Assembly (NCBI RefSeq): GCF_007829835.1 | Contig: NZ_VIWP01000006.1 | Span: 248,001 to 312,000 of the forward strand | Origin: Neorhizobium alkalisoli | GTDB taxonomy: Bacteria > Pseudomonadota > Alphaproteobacteria > Rhizobiales > Rhizobiaceae | Reading direction: 5' to 3' | Length of the DNA: 64,000 bases | Shown: piece by piece, positions 36,924 to 47,137 of the stretch | Layout: the number at the start of each line of letters is the position of its first letter | Position numbering within the stretch: position 1 is the stretch's first letter | Made by a program: the position numbers and the translations under genes | Notes under the pieces: model-generated | What the model was told of the DNA's origin: nothing | Database searches by the model: none | Seen by the model: only the letters and a program-made list of their open reading frames with translations

Positions 36924-37973
36924 ATGCGTTACAATCAATTGGGCAATACCGGTCTTTTCGTCTCTGAAATATGCCTCGGCACAATGACCTTCGGTGAGGC
37001 CAACAGCGCCTCGCAATGGGGGCAGATTGCCGGCGTCGATCAAGACGCGGCCGATGCGATCGTCGAACGTTCGCTGAAGGCTGGCGTCAATTTCTTCGAT
37101 ACCGCCAATGTCTATTCGCTCGGCAAGTCCGAGGCCATTCTCGGCCAGTCGATCCGTAATCTTGGCGTGGCCCGCAAGGACGTGATCATCGCCACGAAAT
37201 TTCTCGGCCAGATGGGCGATAAGCCGAATGATCGCGGCGCCTCGCGCGGCCATATCATGGACAGTGTCGAGCAGAGCCTCGAGCGGCTGCAGATGGATCA
37301 TATCGATCTCTACCAGATCCATGGCACTGATACGGTGACGCCGATCGACGAGACATTGCGTGCACTCGACGACCTCGTGTCGCGTGGACTGGTGCGGTAT
37401 ATCGGCCTGTCGAACTGGGCTGCCTGGCGGATGGCCAAGGCGCTCGGCATTTCCGAACGCAAGGGTTTTGCCCGTTTCGAGACGGTTCAGGCCTATTATT
37501 CGATTGCCGGCCGTGATCTCGAGCGCGATATCGTGCCGCTGATGCAGGAAGAGAAGCTCGGCCTGATGGTCTGGTCGCCGCTGGCTGGCGGGCTTTTGTC
37601 GGGCAAATACGGCCCCGGCGCACCGGGCAATGGCGAGGGACGCCGGGCGAATTTCGATTTCCCGCCGGTCAACAAGGACCGCGCCTGGGATTGCGTCGCT
37701 GCCATGCGCGAGGTTGCAGCCAAGCATGATGTCAGCGTCGCGGAGATCGCGCTCGCCTATGTTCTTGCAAAGCCCTTCGTCACCAGCGTCATCATCGGTG
37801 CGAAGCGGATGGAGCAGCTCGAGGAAAACCTGAAGGCAGTCAAGGTCCGGCTTGACGGCGACGACATGGCGAAGCTCGACGATGTCAGCAAGCTGGCGCC
37901 GGAATATCCGGGCTGGATGCTTGAGCGTCAGGGTGCTGGCCGTAGACCCGCGCCTTTCGAAGAGAAGAACTGA
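36924..37973 (+). CDS. Aldo/keto reductase
   Basis: A 349-residue NADPH-dependent (beta/alpha)8-barrel oxidoreductase. It begins MRYNQLGNTGLFVSEICLGTM (the usual AKR start, given here as LGNTGLFVSEICLGTMTFG). The catalytic tetrad is visible as Asp in NFFDTANVYS, Tyr in the same motif, Lys in IIATKF and His in YQIHGTD. The cofactor part SPLAGGLLSGKYG and VIIGAKRMEQLEENL is present. Length and motifs fit the AKR11/12-like (YajO/general stress) group. ATG 36924 follows GGGAG; the frame is open to 36699 but that part overlaps the preceding terminator. Monocistronic, with terminators on both sides. Substrate unknown. Confidence 0.92.
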   Translation: MRYNQLGNTGLFVSEICLGTMTFGEANSASQWGQIAGVDQDAADAIVERSLKAGVNFFDTANVYSLGKSEAILGQSIRNLGVARKDVIIATKFLGQMGDKPNDRGASRGHIMDSVEQSLERLQMDHIDLYQIHGTDTVTPIDETLRALDDLVSRGLVRYIGLSNWAAWRMAKALGISERKGFARFETVQAYYSIAGRDLERDIVPLMQEEKLGLMVWSPLAGGLLSGKYGPGAPGNGEGRRANFDFPPVNKDRAWDCVAAMREVAAKHDVSVAEIALAYVLAKPFVTSVIIGAKRMEQLEENLKAVKVRLDGDDMAKLDDVSKLAPEYPGWMLERQGAGRRPAPFEEKN

Positions 37974-37985
37974 GCCAAACAGAAG

Positions 37986-38021
37986 AAGCCCGCAGCGGAT
38001 CATCCACTGCGGGCTTTTTCG
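37986..38021. terminator. Terminator between convergent aldo/keto reductase and chemoreceptor genes
   Basis: A 10-bp stem (37986-37995 with 38007-38016), extended by an inner GGAT/ATCC pair, followed by TTTTTC on the + strand. It starts 13 bases after the reductase stop. The complementary strand has only a short T run. Confidence 0.85.
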
Positions 38022-38038
38022 TCACCGCCCATTCAGGA

Positions 38039-39796
38039 TCAGAAATCTTCCCAGCCTGCTGCGTTCTTGAGGTTGGCATGGGCCATGCGTAGCGGCGCGG
38101 TCCGGGGCATCACGGGTGGCCTTTCGGCCGGCTGATGATACGATCCAGGCTGCGGCGCGCCGACATCGAACTGGGCGATCAGGCCGCGCAGGCTTTCCGC
38201 CTCGCTGGCAAGCGAGTGGCTGGCCGCCGTCGTTTCCTCGACCATGGCGGCATTTTTCTGGGTCGCCTGGTCGATCTGGTTCACGGCCTGACTGATCTCA
38301 CGCAGGCTGCTTGTCTGTTCGCGAGAGGCATCGACGATGGCGCCGATATTTTCGTGGATGCTGGCGACCTGGGTCAGCATGTCTTTCAGCGAGGCGCCGG
38401 TTCGGCCGACGAGATCGACGCCGTTCGAAACCTGATGGCTCGAGGTATTGATCAGCGTCTTGATTTCCTTGGCTGCCTTTGCCGAGCGCTGGGCAAGTTC
38501 ACGGACTTCCTGGGCGACGACCGCAAAACCCTTGCCCGCTTCACCGGCACGGGCTGCCTCGACACCGGCATTCAGGGCCAGAAGATTGGTCTGGAAGGCG
38601 ATGTCGTCGATGACGCTGATGATATTGGTGATCTCATGCGAGGATTTGGCGATCTCGTCCATGGCGCCGATCGCGTCGCGGACAACAAGGCCGGACTCCT
38701 CGGCATTTTCCCGCGTCGTGGTGACGAGGCGGCCGGCGTCCTCGGCACGCTGGCTGGAATCGCCGACCGTGCGGGTCACCTGTTCGATCGCGGCTGCGGC
38801 CTGTTCGAGGGCAGCGGCCTGTTGTTCAGTGCGCTTGGCAAGTTCCTGCGATGCGTCGCGCACTTCGCCCGAAGCGGCGGCGATGCCGGATGCGTTCTGC
38901 GAGACGACCTGCATGGCATCGCGCAGTTTTGCGGCAACGGCGTTGAAGTCGTGACGTGTCGCTTCCATGCTGGGAACGAAGGTCGTATCGAGCGACTGGG
39001 CGAGTTTCCCATCGGCGAGATCGCGCAGGCCGCGGCCGAGCATGCCGATGGCGCTCATGCGGGGCGTCACGTCGGTCGCGAATTTCACGACCTTGGTCAC
39101 CTTGCCGTTGATGTCACGGATCGGGTTGTAGGCGGCCTGGATCCAGATTTCCTTGCCACCCTTGCCGAAGCGGACGAATTCGTCGGCAACGAATTCGCCA
39201 CCTTCGAGCTTCTTCCAGAATTCGCCATAGGCGGGGGAGGCGGCGTAGGTCGGCTCGCAGAACATGCGGTGATGGCGACCCTTGATCTCCGACAGGTCAT
39301 AACCGAGGCCGTTGCAGAAATTCTCGTTGGCGGTGAGGATCTCGCCCTGCGGTGTGAATTCGATGATCGCCTGGGAGCGGCTGATGGCGAGAAGCTTGTT
39401 GGCGTCTTCCGTCGCCTTCATTTTCACGGCAGTGATGTCGGATGCGAATTTGACGACCTTGTAAGGCTTTCCGCCGCGCAGGACCGGATTGTAGGATGCT
39501 TGGATCCAGATTTCCTGGCCGGTCTTGGTGAGGCGCTTGTATTCGCCGCTGTCGAAATGGCCGGTCGCCAGATTGGTCCAGAAGTTCCGATATTCCGCCG
39601 AGGCGACATAATCGGCCTCGCAGAACATGCGGTGATGTTTGCCTTTGATCTCGGAGAGCGAATAACCCAGCGCCTGGCAGAAATTCTCGTTGGCGTCGAG
39701 GATGATGCCGGTCGTGTCGAATTCGATAATGGCCTGCGACCGCGATATCGCATCGAATATGCGATGAAGATCGCCCGATTTGCTCAATCCCAGCAT
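38039..39796 (-). CDS. Soluble methyl-accepting chemotaxis protein with two PAS domains (1)
   Basis: A 585-residue cytoplasmic chemoreceptor with no membrane segment. Two tandem PAS domains (about 10-118 and 132-240) are close copies of each other, each with [15 protein letters not shown], a HHRMFCE motif and EIWIQA-YNP. A linker (about 245-300) leads to a standard methyl-accepting signalling hairpin whose tip is [20 protein letters not shown]. The C-terminus ends GWEDF, like the xWxxF CheR/CheB docking pentapeptide of E. coli receptors. PAS ligands could be heme, flavin or a small molecule; no residue settles this. It lies downstream of cheW but behind a terminator, so it may have its own promoter. 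Confidence 0.92.
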   Translation of the reverse strand: MLGLSKSGDLHRIFDAISRSQAIIEFDTTGIILDANENFCQALGYSLSEIKGKHHRMFCEADYVASAEYRNFWTNLATGHFDSGEYKRLTKTGQEIWIQASYNPVLRGGKPYKVVKFASDITAVKMKATEDANKLLAISRSQAIIEFTPQGEILTANENFCNGLGYDLSEIKGRHHRMFCEPTYAASPAYGEFWKKLEGGEFVADEFVRFGKGGKEIWIQAAYNPIRDINGKVTKVVKFATDVTPRMSAIGMLGRGLRDLADGKLAQSLDTTFVPSMEATRHDFNAVAAKLRDAMQVVSQNASGIAAASGEVRDASQELAKRTEQQAAALEQAAAAIEQVTRTVGDSSQRAEDAGRLVTTTRENAEESGLVVRDAIGAMDEIAKSSHEITNIISVIDDIAFQTNLLALNAGVEAARAGEAGKGFAVVAQEVRELAQRSAKAAKEIKTLINTSSHQVSNGVDLVGRTGASLKDMLTQVASIHENIGAIVDASREQTSSLREISQAVNQIDQATQKNAAMVEETTAASHSLASEAESLRGLIAQFDVGAPQPGSYHQPAERPPVMPRTAPLRMAHANLKNAAGWEDF

Positions 39797-39948
39797 TGTC
39801 CATCCCTATTGGCGGGCGCGGGTTCGTCGCATGCCGCCTGTGTTCAGCTGCCATCCGGTGGGTGGGCTGGAACCCTGCTTATATTAGAGAGTGCAAATAT
39901 TAAAAAGAGATTTATTAAATTTGAAAATGTTCCAGGCGAGTAAAAAAT

Positions 39949-39985
39949 AAAAGAGCCGCGCTGGTGGCAGCGCGGCTCTTTTAAA
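39949..39985 (-). terminator. Terminator of the chemoreceptor-cheW operon
   Basis: A perfect 15-bp stem (39949-39963 with 39968-39982) with loop GTGG. On the minus strand it is followed by TTATTTTTTACTC, a good T-rich tail, 20 bases after the cheW stop. It separates cheW from the chemoreceptor gene ending at 38039. Confidence 0.88.
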
Positions 39986-40003
39986 CTTCATGTATTTGTC
40001 AGC

Positions 40004-40483
40004 TTAAGCAGCGAGTTCTTCTACTTCGGTGCCCTTGAACATCTTGGAGAGGTTCAGGAAGCAGATCATGCCGTTTTCATTGGCGATGATGCCTTCGGAG
40101 AAGGATTTGTCGAAGGAAGCGGAAATTTCCGGAACCGGCTGAACCTGGCTTGCGGCAATCGTCAGGATGTCCGAAACGCGGTCGACCAGCATGCCGATGA
40201 CCATGTTGTGGACTTCGGCAACGACGATGGCGCTGCGCTCGTTGGCAACCGTGCTCTTCATACCGAGCTTGAATGCGAGGTCGATGATCGGGATGACCGA
40301 GCCACGCAGGTTCATGACACCGATGACATCGGCCGGTGCATGCGGGATCGGCGTCGAAGGCGCCCATCCGCGGATTTCGCGGATCGTCGTCGTCTTCACG
40401 CAGAATTCCTGATCATGAAGCCGGAAGGCAATGATTTCCAGCGTGTCACCGCTGTAGCTTTTGGTATTGATCGGTGCAGCCAT
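40004..40483 (-). CDS. cheW: Chemotaxis coupling protein CheW
   Basis: Adaptor joining chemoreceptors to the CheA kinase. The 159-residue protein is a single CheW (SH3-like) domain: LEIIAFRLHDQEFCVKTTTI, IREIRGWAPSTPIPHAPADVIGVMNLRGSVIPIIDL (seen as VIGVMNLRGSVIPIIDL) and VDRVSDILTI. ATG 40483 shares a base with the stop of the upstream double-PAS receptor gene (TGATG on the minus strand), so they are translationally coupled. No cheA is nearby, so the pair probably feeds a chemotaxis cluster elsewhere. Confidence 0.96.
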   Translation of the reverse strand: MAAPINTKSYSGDTLEIIAFRLHDQEFCVKTTTIREIRGWAPSTPIPHAPADVIGVMNLRGSVIPIIDLAFKLGMKSTVANERSAIVVAEVHNMVIGMLVDRVSDILTIAASQVQPVPEISASFDKSFSEGIIANENGMICFLNLSKMFKGTEVEELAA

Positions 40484-42270
40484 CAGAATTCTTCCCAGTT
40501 GTCCGGTGCCTTGGCAACAGCCGCATTGGCCGAGCCGCTGCGCGTTCCTGTTGCCCTGTGCTTGTGTGCTGCCGATGCGATTGGGCGGGCATCCGGCCGT
40601 ACTTGTACGACATTAACGGAAGAGTATTGCCCAAATCTAAACCGTGCGAGCAAATCCCTTAACATCTCGGCTTCCCGCGCAAGACTATGGCTGGCCGCCG
40701 TCGTCTGTTCTACCATGGCAGCGTTCTGCTGGGTGTTCTGGTCCATCGAGTTGACGGCGTTGCTGATTTCCTTCAGCCCGGTCGACTGTTCGCGGGAAGC
40801 CTCGACGATGGCGGCGACATTGCCGTCGATCTCGGCGACCTGAACGAGGATCTGTTCCAGCGCCTTGCCGGTCTCGTCTACAAGGCCGACACCGCGGGTC
40901 ACCTGTTCGGAGGAGGTGTTGATCAGCGTCTTGATTTCCTTGGCCGCCTGCGCGGAGCGCTGTGCCAGTTCACGTACTTCCTGGGCGACAACGGCAAAAC
41001 CCTTGCCGGCTTCACCGGCACGCGCGGCTTCGACACCGGCGTTCAGGGCAAGCAGGTTGGTCTGGAAGGCGATCTCGTCGATGACGCCGATAATGCTGGA
41101 AATCTCGCGCGAGGATTTCGCGATCTCGCCCATGGCACCGACGGCGGTGCGAACGATGCTGCCTGAGTGTTCTGCGCCGGACTTGGTGCGCAGCACGAGG
41201 GCGCCGGCTTCCTCGGCCCGCTTGGCGCTGTCGGCGACCGCGCGGGTGATCTCTTCCAGAGCGGCTGCCGTTTCTTCAACGGCCGCTGCCTGTTGTTCTG
41301 TACGTGCAGAGAGGCTGTCCGAAGCCTGGCGCACTTCGCCCGATCCGCTGGCAATGCCTTCGGCATTGGAGCCGACGGCCTTCATCGCCTGCGAGAGCTT
41401 TTCCAGCGCGCCGTTGAGATCGACGCGGATCTGCTCAAGCGTCGGGATGAACGGCTTTTCGATACGGGCCGTCAGGTCACCTTCCGACAGCGCATGCAGG
41501 CTGCCGGCAATCTCGCCGACGGCGCGGACGCGCTCGGTGATATCGGTCGCGAACTTCACGACCTTGAAGACGCGGCCTTCGGCGTCGAAGATCGGATTGT
41601 AGGAAGCCTGGATCCAGACTTCCTTGCCGCCCTTGCCGATCCGCTTGAACTCGGCGGAGATGGGCTGGCCGGACGCGAGTTTCGCCCAGAATTCCCGGTA
41701 TTCGCCGCTGTCGCGGAAGGACGGTTCGCAGAACATGCTGTGATGTTTGCCGACGACCTCGTCCAGCGTGTAACCGAGGCAGGATAGAAAATTGTCGTTG
41801 GCGGTCAGAATGTCACCCTTGGTGGTGAACTCGATGACGGCCTGGGTGCGGGAAATGGCGCTGATCTTGCCGGCGTCTTCCGCAGCCTTCTGTTTTGCCT
41901 CGGTGATATCGGTTGCAAATTTGACGACCTTGTAGGGCTTGCCGCCGGCCATAACCGGATTGTAGGAGGCCTGGATCCAGACTTCCGTGCCACCCTTGCC
42001 GATCCGCTTGTAGGTGCCGTCGTCATATTCGCCGCGGCCGAGACGCGCCCAGAAACTCTTGTATTCCGGGGATGCCACGAAAGCGGGCTCGCAAAAGATG
42101 CTATGATGCTTGCCGACGATCTCCGACAGGCTGTAACCGAGTGCCTTGCAGAAGTTTTCGTTGGCGGTCAGGATCGTTCCCGACGGATCGAATTCAATAA
42201 TGGCTTGTGATCTGCTGACAGCCGCGATGACCGCTCTCGCGTCCGCGCCTGGGAATGAAAATATAGACAT
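40483..42270 (-). CDS. Soluble methyl-accepting chemotaxis protein with two PAS domains (2)
   Basis: A 595-residue paralogue of the receptor at 38039. ATG 42270 ([20 protein letters not shown]) has GGAGCGGCAAG in front and is preferred over a 35-codon longer frame. Two PAS domains (about 15-120 and 135-245) with [32 protein letters not shown] and [10 protein letters not shown] are followed by a linker with a HAMP-like [20 protein letters not shown] and the signalling hairpin ([21 protein letters not shown]). No membrane segments. The C-terminal NWEEF is very close to NWETF, the CheR-binding pentapeptide. Translationally coupled to cheW. Confidence 0.93.
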   Translation of the reverse strand: MSIFSFPGADARAVIAAVSRSQAIIEFDPSGTILTANENFCKALGYSLSEIVGKHHSIFCEPAFVASPEYKSFWARLGRGEYDDGTYKRIGKGGTEVWIQASYNPVMAGGKPYKVVKFATDITEAKQKAAEDAGKISAISRTQAVIEFTTKGDILTANDNFLSCLGYTLDEVVGKHHSMFCEPSFRDSGEYREFWAKLASGQPISAEFKRIGKGGKEVWIQASYNPIFDAEGRVFKVVKFATDITERVRAVGEIAGSLHALSEGDLTARIEKPFIPTLEQIRVDLNGALEKLSQAMKAVGSNAEGIASGSGEVRQASDSLSARTEQQAAAVEETAAALEEITRAVADSAKRAEEAGALVLRTKSGAEHSGSIVRTAVGAMGEIAKSSREISSIIGVIDEIAFQTNLLALNAGVEAARAGEAGKGFAVVAQEVRELAQRSAQAAKEIKTLINTSSEQVTRGVGLVDETGKALEQILVQVAEIDGNVAAIVEASREQSTGLKEISNAVNSMDQNTQQNAAMVEQTTAASHSLAREAEMLRDLLARFRFGQYSSVNVVQVRPDARPIASAAHKHRATGTRSGSANAAVAKAPDNWEEF

Positions 42271-42621
42271 CTTGCCGCTCCGGCTAATGCTTGGTACCCC
42301 ACCCGAAGCAGTGCTTGCACCCAATATACTGGCGCAATACAGCCTCAAGTCTGTGCTAATAATAGCCAGTACCAATTAATAATAGGTCAAGAGAAACAAT
42401 GCGATATGCAACCATTGTGTGCATAATCGCAGCAAATGGCGCGGCCATACCCGCTATGGGTGGTTCGTGGTTGAGAAAAATACTTATGATGTATTTCTAA
42501 ATGTTAAATGACCCATGCAAATTCTGTAAATCTATATTATTAGATACTTCTAATTTAATGCGCTCGCTGTAAGAGCGCTGCCGTTGCACGGATAACCTTC
42601 CGAAGTTGAAGGTTGCCAGGA
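42271..42621. other. AT-rich gap between tamB and the chemoreceptor operon
   Basis: About 350 bases without a credible gene. The part 42360-42560 is strikingly AT-rich for this genome and should contain the promoter of the minus-strand receptor-cheW operon. A hairpin (AACCTTC 42594-42600, GAAGGTT 42608-42614) stands just after the tamB stop, but with no T run on the minus strand. Confidence 0.5.
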
Positions 42622-45600
42622 TCAGTATTCGTGTTCGTAGAATACGCCGGCTGTGCCGCCTGTCGTGCCTGCGCCGGCCTTGAGTTTCACGCCGCGTCCG
42701 ACATCGAGATTGATCGTTGCCTGTGCGCCGTTCTGGCCGCCCTGCTCGACCTGGAAATAGGTGCGGTTGTTGATGTAGCGGCCGACCGAGACGGTCGTCT
42801 GCCCGGTGGAGTCGGTGCTGATATCCAGATCATCGACGCCGAGATTGCTGCGCAGGGTCTCCAGCAGCGACGAAGAGCCGCCGCCTGCAAGCTGGCTGAC
42901 GGCGTCGGCGAGCTGGGCGATCTGCAGCGGTGACAGGCGCGACATGGACTGGCCGAAGATCAGTCGTGCCAGAACCTCATCCTGCGGCAATGCCGGCGAG
43001 GAGGAGAAGGTGATATCCGGATCGTTGGCAACGCCGGTGACGTTGACGGTGATCGTGGTCTGCGACGAGGTCGTGTTTGCCTTGAGATCGAGGATCGGCA
43101 CCAGACCGCCGCCGAAGGTGATCTTGCCGCTCTCGAAGTCGAGGCGCTTGGCAAGGATGACGATGCGGCCACGGCGCATGTCGAAGCCACCGGAGATAGC
43201 CGGCGCGACCGCATTGCCCTTGATGGTCAGCCCGCCGCCGAGTTCGGCATCGATCCCGCGTCCGCGTACGAAAATGCCGTTCGGAGCCTCTATCTGCAGA
43301 TCGAGCGCGATCGGATCGCTGGCGCCGCTGGCGCTCTTCGGACGGATCTCCTCCATCTGCTTCAGCACGTCCGCCGGCGCGTTGCGGTGACGGATATCGA
43401 CCGAGGCAAGCGACGTCGGAAGCTTGGCCGGCACGGTGATCGAGGCCTTGGTCAACGTGACGCGGCCGCCGAGAACGGGACCGGATGTCAGCGGCCCCTT
43501 GATCGTCAGGGCACCGTCCGCGGTCACGGCAAACAGGTTGCCATCGGCGTAATTCGCCTTGTCGAGGGCGATGCGCAGGTCTGCCGGGAAACCGGAGCCC
43601 GATTCGATGCCGATATTGCCATCGATGGAAACTTTTCCGCCGCCGCCGAGCGTGCCGCCCAGCCGGTTGATGACGGCCCGGTTCTTTTCCAGCGCGATAT
43701 TGGCCGCGAGGTCGGTAATGGCGAGGTTGTGGCGGGCGTCGATCAGGCGTGAGCCGCTCGACGACAGGGTGCCGCTGATCGCAGGTGCCGCCGCTGTGCC
43801 GCCGATCGCGAGATCGACATTGGCAGTGCCCTCCAGCACCAGTCCCTGCGCGGCGAGCTGGCCGGCGAGAACGGAGAAGGGGAAGTTGCCGTTGAACTTC
43901 AGATCCAGCGGCTTCGCGCCGGCAAGCGAGATCGCACCGCCGCCCGACAGGGCAATGCCGCCACCGCCGGAGAGCTTGATGTTCAACGTCACCTTCTGCT
44001 GTGCGAACGTGCCATTGGCAGTCACATCCATGCTGGTGACGCCGGCCGTCGCGGTCTGGCTGACGGCGGCATCTGCCCATTTCAGATCGTAACGGACGCT
44101 CGGCGCCTCGGGCGTGCCGGTTGCCTTCACGGTTCCGGAAATCGTGCCCTTTGCACCAAGGCCCGGCGCGAAGGCATCGGCAAGTGCTGCAGGGATGGCT
44201 TTGGCATTCGCATTGATGTCGAGCGTCGGTGCACCATCGGCATTCAGGACCACGCGCCCGGTGGCATCGAGGTCAAGGCCGCCGCTTCCCGTCAGCTGCG
44301 TCTTGTCTAGTGTGACTGTACGGTCGGCGAAGCGCCCGGCAGCTGCAAGGTGAAATGGAGCGATGCCGGCGTCGCGCGTCTGGCGAAGCTGGGCATCACT
44401 CCATTCTAAATCATAGCGGATCGAAGGCGCGGAAACCGCACCGGTGGCGTTGATCGTGCCGGAAATCGTGCCTGCGGCATTGATTGCGGGGACGAAGGTG
44501 TTGATCAGGGCAGCCGGCAGGGCGCTGATCGTGGCATTCAGGTCCAGCGTCGAACCGGCGGTGCCGGCCACGGTGACACGGCCATCTCCGGTGCCGAGGG
44601 TCAGGCCTTCGAAACGGGCATTGCCGTTGGCGATGCCGATCCTGGTCGGTGCCTTCAGCTCGACGGGAATGTTGCGGGCGATGGCGCTGAATGTGTTGAT
44701 CTCGACCGTCAGGCCACCGGCGGTCTGTAGCGCGCCGGTGCTCTTCAGCGGTTCGTTTTGGAAATTGGCCGCAAGGTCGAAGGCAGTCGTCGTTCCGCCA
44801 TGGGTGACGCCGAGCACGATATTGTCGAGGCCGTTCGCACCGCTTGCGAGCCGCTGCGCCTTGATCGAACCTTCCGCCGCGATCTGCTTCAGATCCGGAA
44901 TGGTCAGATCGACATTCGGCTGCAGGATCTCGATGGAACCGCGACGGAGCGCCGAGCCCTCGGCCTTGATGACCGCCGAACCCTTGCCGCCGGTATTGGC
45001 GAAGGTGGCCGAGCCATGCAGATCGCCTTGCGCCTGCTGGGCGGCGAGGGCTGCCAGAAGCGAGACGTCGGGGAAGTCGAAATCGATCTTGCCGGAGGGG
45101 ATGAATTCGGGAGAGAAGGCGAGCGATCCGGTCAGCTTGTTGCGGCCGATTTCCGCGGTGATCGCCGGCGCCGTCGTCTGGCCATTGGCAGACTGGACAT
45201 CGGCATTGATGCGGATCGCCTGACCATCCAGAGACCCTGTGGCGACGAGGCGGCCCTGCGGCGCGCTCGAATTGGCCGTGCCGGTCAGCGTGAAACTCAG
45301 GTCCTGAAGCTTGCGGCCAACGAGCCGGGCTTCGGCGGAGTTGACAATTGCCTTGACGGCAACGGCGTCGAGAGGGCCCTGGGCGGAGATGTCGAAGCCC
45401 GCAGCGCCCTCGGCGTCGGTCAGCCACTTCTTGATATCCGGCACGCGACCTGCGAGGCGGCCATTCAGCTTGCCCTTGTCGAGAAGGACATTCCCATGGG
45501 CTTCAAGCGCGCTGGACTTGACGACGATGTTTTCGAGGCTGATGCGGTCGGTGGCCGGGGACGCTTCTATATAACCTTCCGCGGCGATGGCGCCATCGAA

Positions 45601-47121
45601 TTTGACCGAGAGCGTCGGCGGCATGACGGACGGGTTGGCCGACAGGCGGAAATTGCCGGTAACGGACTGCTTCGATGTGTCATAGGCGCCGCTGATCGTA
45701 CCGTTCAGGCCGGCGCTTTCAAACGTGGCGGCATCGAGGCCGATTGCCGGCGGAGCAAGGCGCAGCGGTGCGTCGAGCGTGACCGGTCCCTTGATCAGCC
45801 GGTTCAGGTCGTCATTGGTGAATTTCAGCTGGGCAACCGTCAAGCGACTGCGGATGCTGCCGGCGCGCTGGATCAGGTCGAGATCCTCGCTTTCGGCCTG
45901 CAGCCTGATCTGCTTGAAGCGGCCCTGCGGCAGTTCAGCGGAGCTCAGTGCGGCCGTCGCGTTGAAACGGGCGGAGGCTGCAGCGCCGGTCAGGGTGAAA
46001 TTGATCGATTCGAAGGAGAAGTGGCTGTCTTCGCCATTGATCGGCCAGGTGAAGGGAACGGCGCCCTTGGTACCGGCAACACCGACCGTCAGGCTGTTGT
46101 CGCCGGTCGGGTCCCAGGCGCCCTTGGCCGAGACCTTGACGGCGCCGGAGGTCAGGTCGCCCTTCTGGATGTCCACGCGGCCGGAAGGTGCGTAGGTGGC
46201 GGCGATGTTGATGTCGGTCGTTCCATCTACCAACGCCCGGAAGGCCGGGGGCATCAGGGTTGCGAGCTGGCCGCCGCCGGTGATCTGGATGCTGTGAACG
46301 CCGTTGGCGACGAGAAGGTGCTTGCCGGTGACGGAGATGACCGGCGTGTCGCCGACGCTGCCGTCCAGCTGGCCGGTCCAGTTCGAAAGCGGACCTTCGC
46401 CATCGAGCCCGAGCTTGACGGCAGGGGCGCCGGGAAGACGCAGAAGGCGGGCAAGCAGGCCGCCCTGCGGCTCGGCGACCGAAGCTTTAAGTGTCAGACG
46501 GTTTTCAGACGGAGCATAGACGATATCGGCAAGCGCCTTGGCGTCGGCCTCGTCCTTACGGGTCGCTTCGAGATTGAGCGAAATATTCGGGCCGGTGGCG
46601 TCGATGGATCCTTTCAGAGACAGTGCAAAATCGCGGCCGGACAGGGCCTGGGCGAGATTGATGTCGGGAAGGTCGATCTGGGCGACGCGAATGCCGACCG
46701 GCAGCTGCGATCCGGATTTCGTCGTCGTTGTCTGCGTCTTGGTCGGCTTCGGCGGCTGTGGCGGGCGAATGAAGTTGACCGTATCGGCGGAAATTTTTTC
46801 CGCACGGAAGACGCCGCTTACCAGCGCGGTGGGTGACCATTCGACATTGATGCCGCCGATCTCGGCATAGGCGCCCGCATCGTCCGAGAGGGTGAGTGTG
46901 TCGATCCGCAAGTCACCGGACAGCAATCCCTCCGGCCGCGAGAAGGTGATCTTGCGGTCCGGTGTCGAGACGAGCGCGGAAATCCGCTCTGCGGCAAGGT
47001 TGCCACCGACCGGCGTGAAGGCGACGAACAGGACGACGCCAATGCCCATGACGAAAAGAATTCCGATAGCCGCGATTGCGGCTTTCAGAACCCATCTCAA
47101 CAGGCGGACCATCAGCATCAT
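42622..47121 (-). CDS. tamB: Translocation and assembly module subunit TamB
   Basis: Large inner-membrane-anchored periplasm-spanning protein of the AsmA-like/TamB family; with TamA it helps outer-membrane protein assembly, and relatives move phospholipids to the outer membrane. The 1499 residues start with one membrane anchor (about 10-35: LKAAIAAIGILFVMGIGVVLF). Long repetitive beta-rich segments with Ala/Gly/Asp follow, many of the type GTISGTINATG and GLDLDATGRV. The conserved C-terminal DUF490 domain (about 1150-1499) contains RGRIVILAKRLDFESGKITF, QDEVLARLIFGQSMSRLSPLQ and a final YEHEY. It begins 16 bases after the tamA stop, so both form an operon. Confidence 0.95.
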   Translation of the reverse strand: MMLMVRLLRWVLKAAIAAIGILFVMGIGVVLFVAFTPVGGNLAAERISALVSTPDRKITFSRPEGLLSGDLRIDTLTLSDDAGAYAEIGGINVEWSPTALVSGVFRAEKISADTVNFIRPPQPPKPTKTQTTTTKSGSQLPVGIRVAQIDLPDINLAQALSGRDFALSLKGSIDATGPNISLNLEATRKDEADAKALADIVYAPSENRLTLKASVAEPQGGLLARLLRLPGAPAVKLGLDGEGPLSNWTGQLDGSVGDTPVISVTGKHLLVANGVHSIQITGGGQLATLMPPAFRALVDGTTDINIAATYAPSGRVDIQKGDLTSGAVKVSAKGAWDPTGDNSLTVGVAGTKGAVPFTWPINGEDSHFSFESINFTLTGAAASARFNATAALSSAELPQGRFKQIRLQAESEDLDLIQRAGSIRSRLTVAQLKFTNDDLNRLIKGPVTLDAPLRLAPPAIGLDAATFESAGLNGTISGAYDTSKQSVTGNFRLSANPSVMPPTLSVKFDGAIAAEGYIEASPATDRISLENIVVKSSALEAHGNVLLDKGKLNGRLAGRVPDIKKWLTDAEGAAGFDISAQGPLDAVAVKAIVNSAEARLVGRKLQDLSFTLTGTANSSAPQGRLVATGSLDGQAIRINADVQSANGQTTAPAITAEIGRNKLTGSLAFSPEFIPSGKIDFDFPDVSLLAALAAQQAQGDLHGSATFANTGGKGSAVIKAEGSALRRGSIEILQPNVDLTIPDLKQIAAEGSIKAQRLASGANGLDNIVLGVTHGGTTTAFDLAANFQNEPLKSTGALQTAGGLTVEINTFSAIARNIPVELKAPTRIGIANGNARFEGLTLGTGDGRVTVAGTAGSTLDLNATISALPAALINTFVPAINAAGTISGTINATGAVSAPSIRYDLEWSDAQLRQTRDAGIAPFHLAAAGRFADRTVTLDKTQLTGSGGLDLDATGRVVLNADGAPTLDINANAKAIPAALADAFAPGLGAKGTISGTVKATGTPEAPSVRYDLKWADAAVSQTATAGVTSMDVTANGTFAQQKVTLNIKLSGGGGIALSGGGAISLAGAKPLDLKFNGNFPFSVLAGQLAAQGLVLEGTANVDLAIGGTAAAPAISGTLSSSGSRLIDARHNLAITDLAANIALEKNRAVINRLGGTLGGGGKVSIDGNIGIESGSGFPADLRIALDKANYADGNLFAVTADGALTIKGPLTSGPVLGGRVTLTKASITVPAKLPTSLASVDIRHRNAPADVLKQMEEIRPKSASGASDPIALDLQIEAPNGIFVRGRGIDAELGGGLTIKGNAVAPAISGGFDMRRGRIVILAKRLDFESGKITFGGGLVPILDLKANTTSSQTTITVNVTGVANDPDITFSSSPALPQDEVLARLIFGQSMSRLSPLQIAQLADAVSQLAGGGSSSLLETLRSNLGVDDLDISTDSTGQTTVSVGRYINNRTYFQVEQGGQNGAQATINLDVGRGVKLKAGAGTTGGTAGVFYEHEY

Positions 47122-47137
47122 GCTCGATACTTTACCC

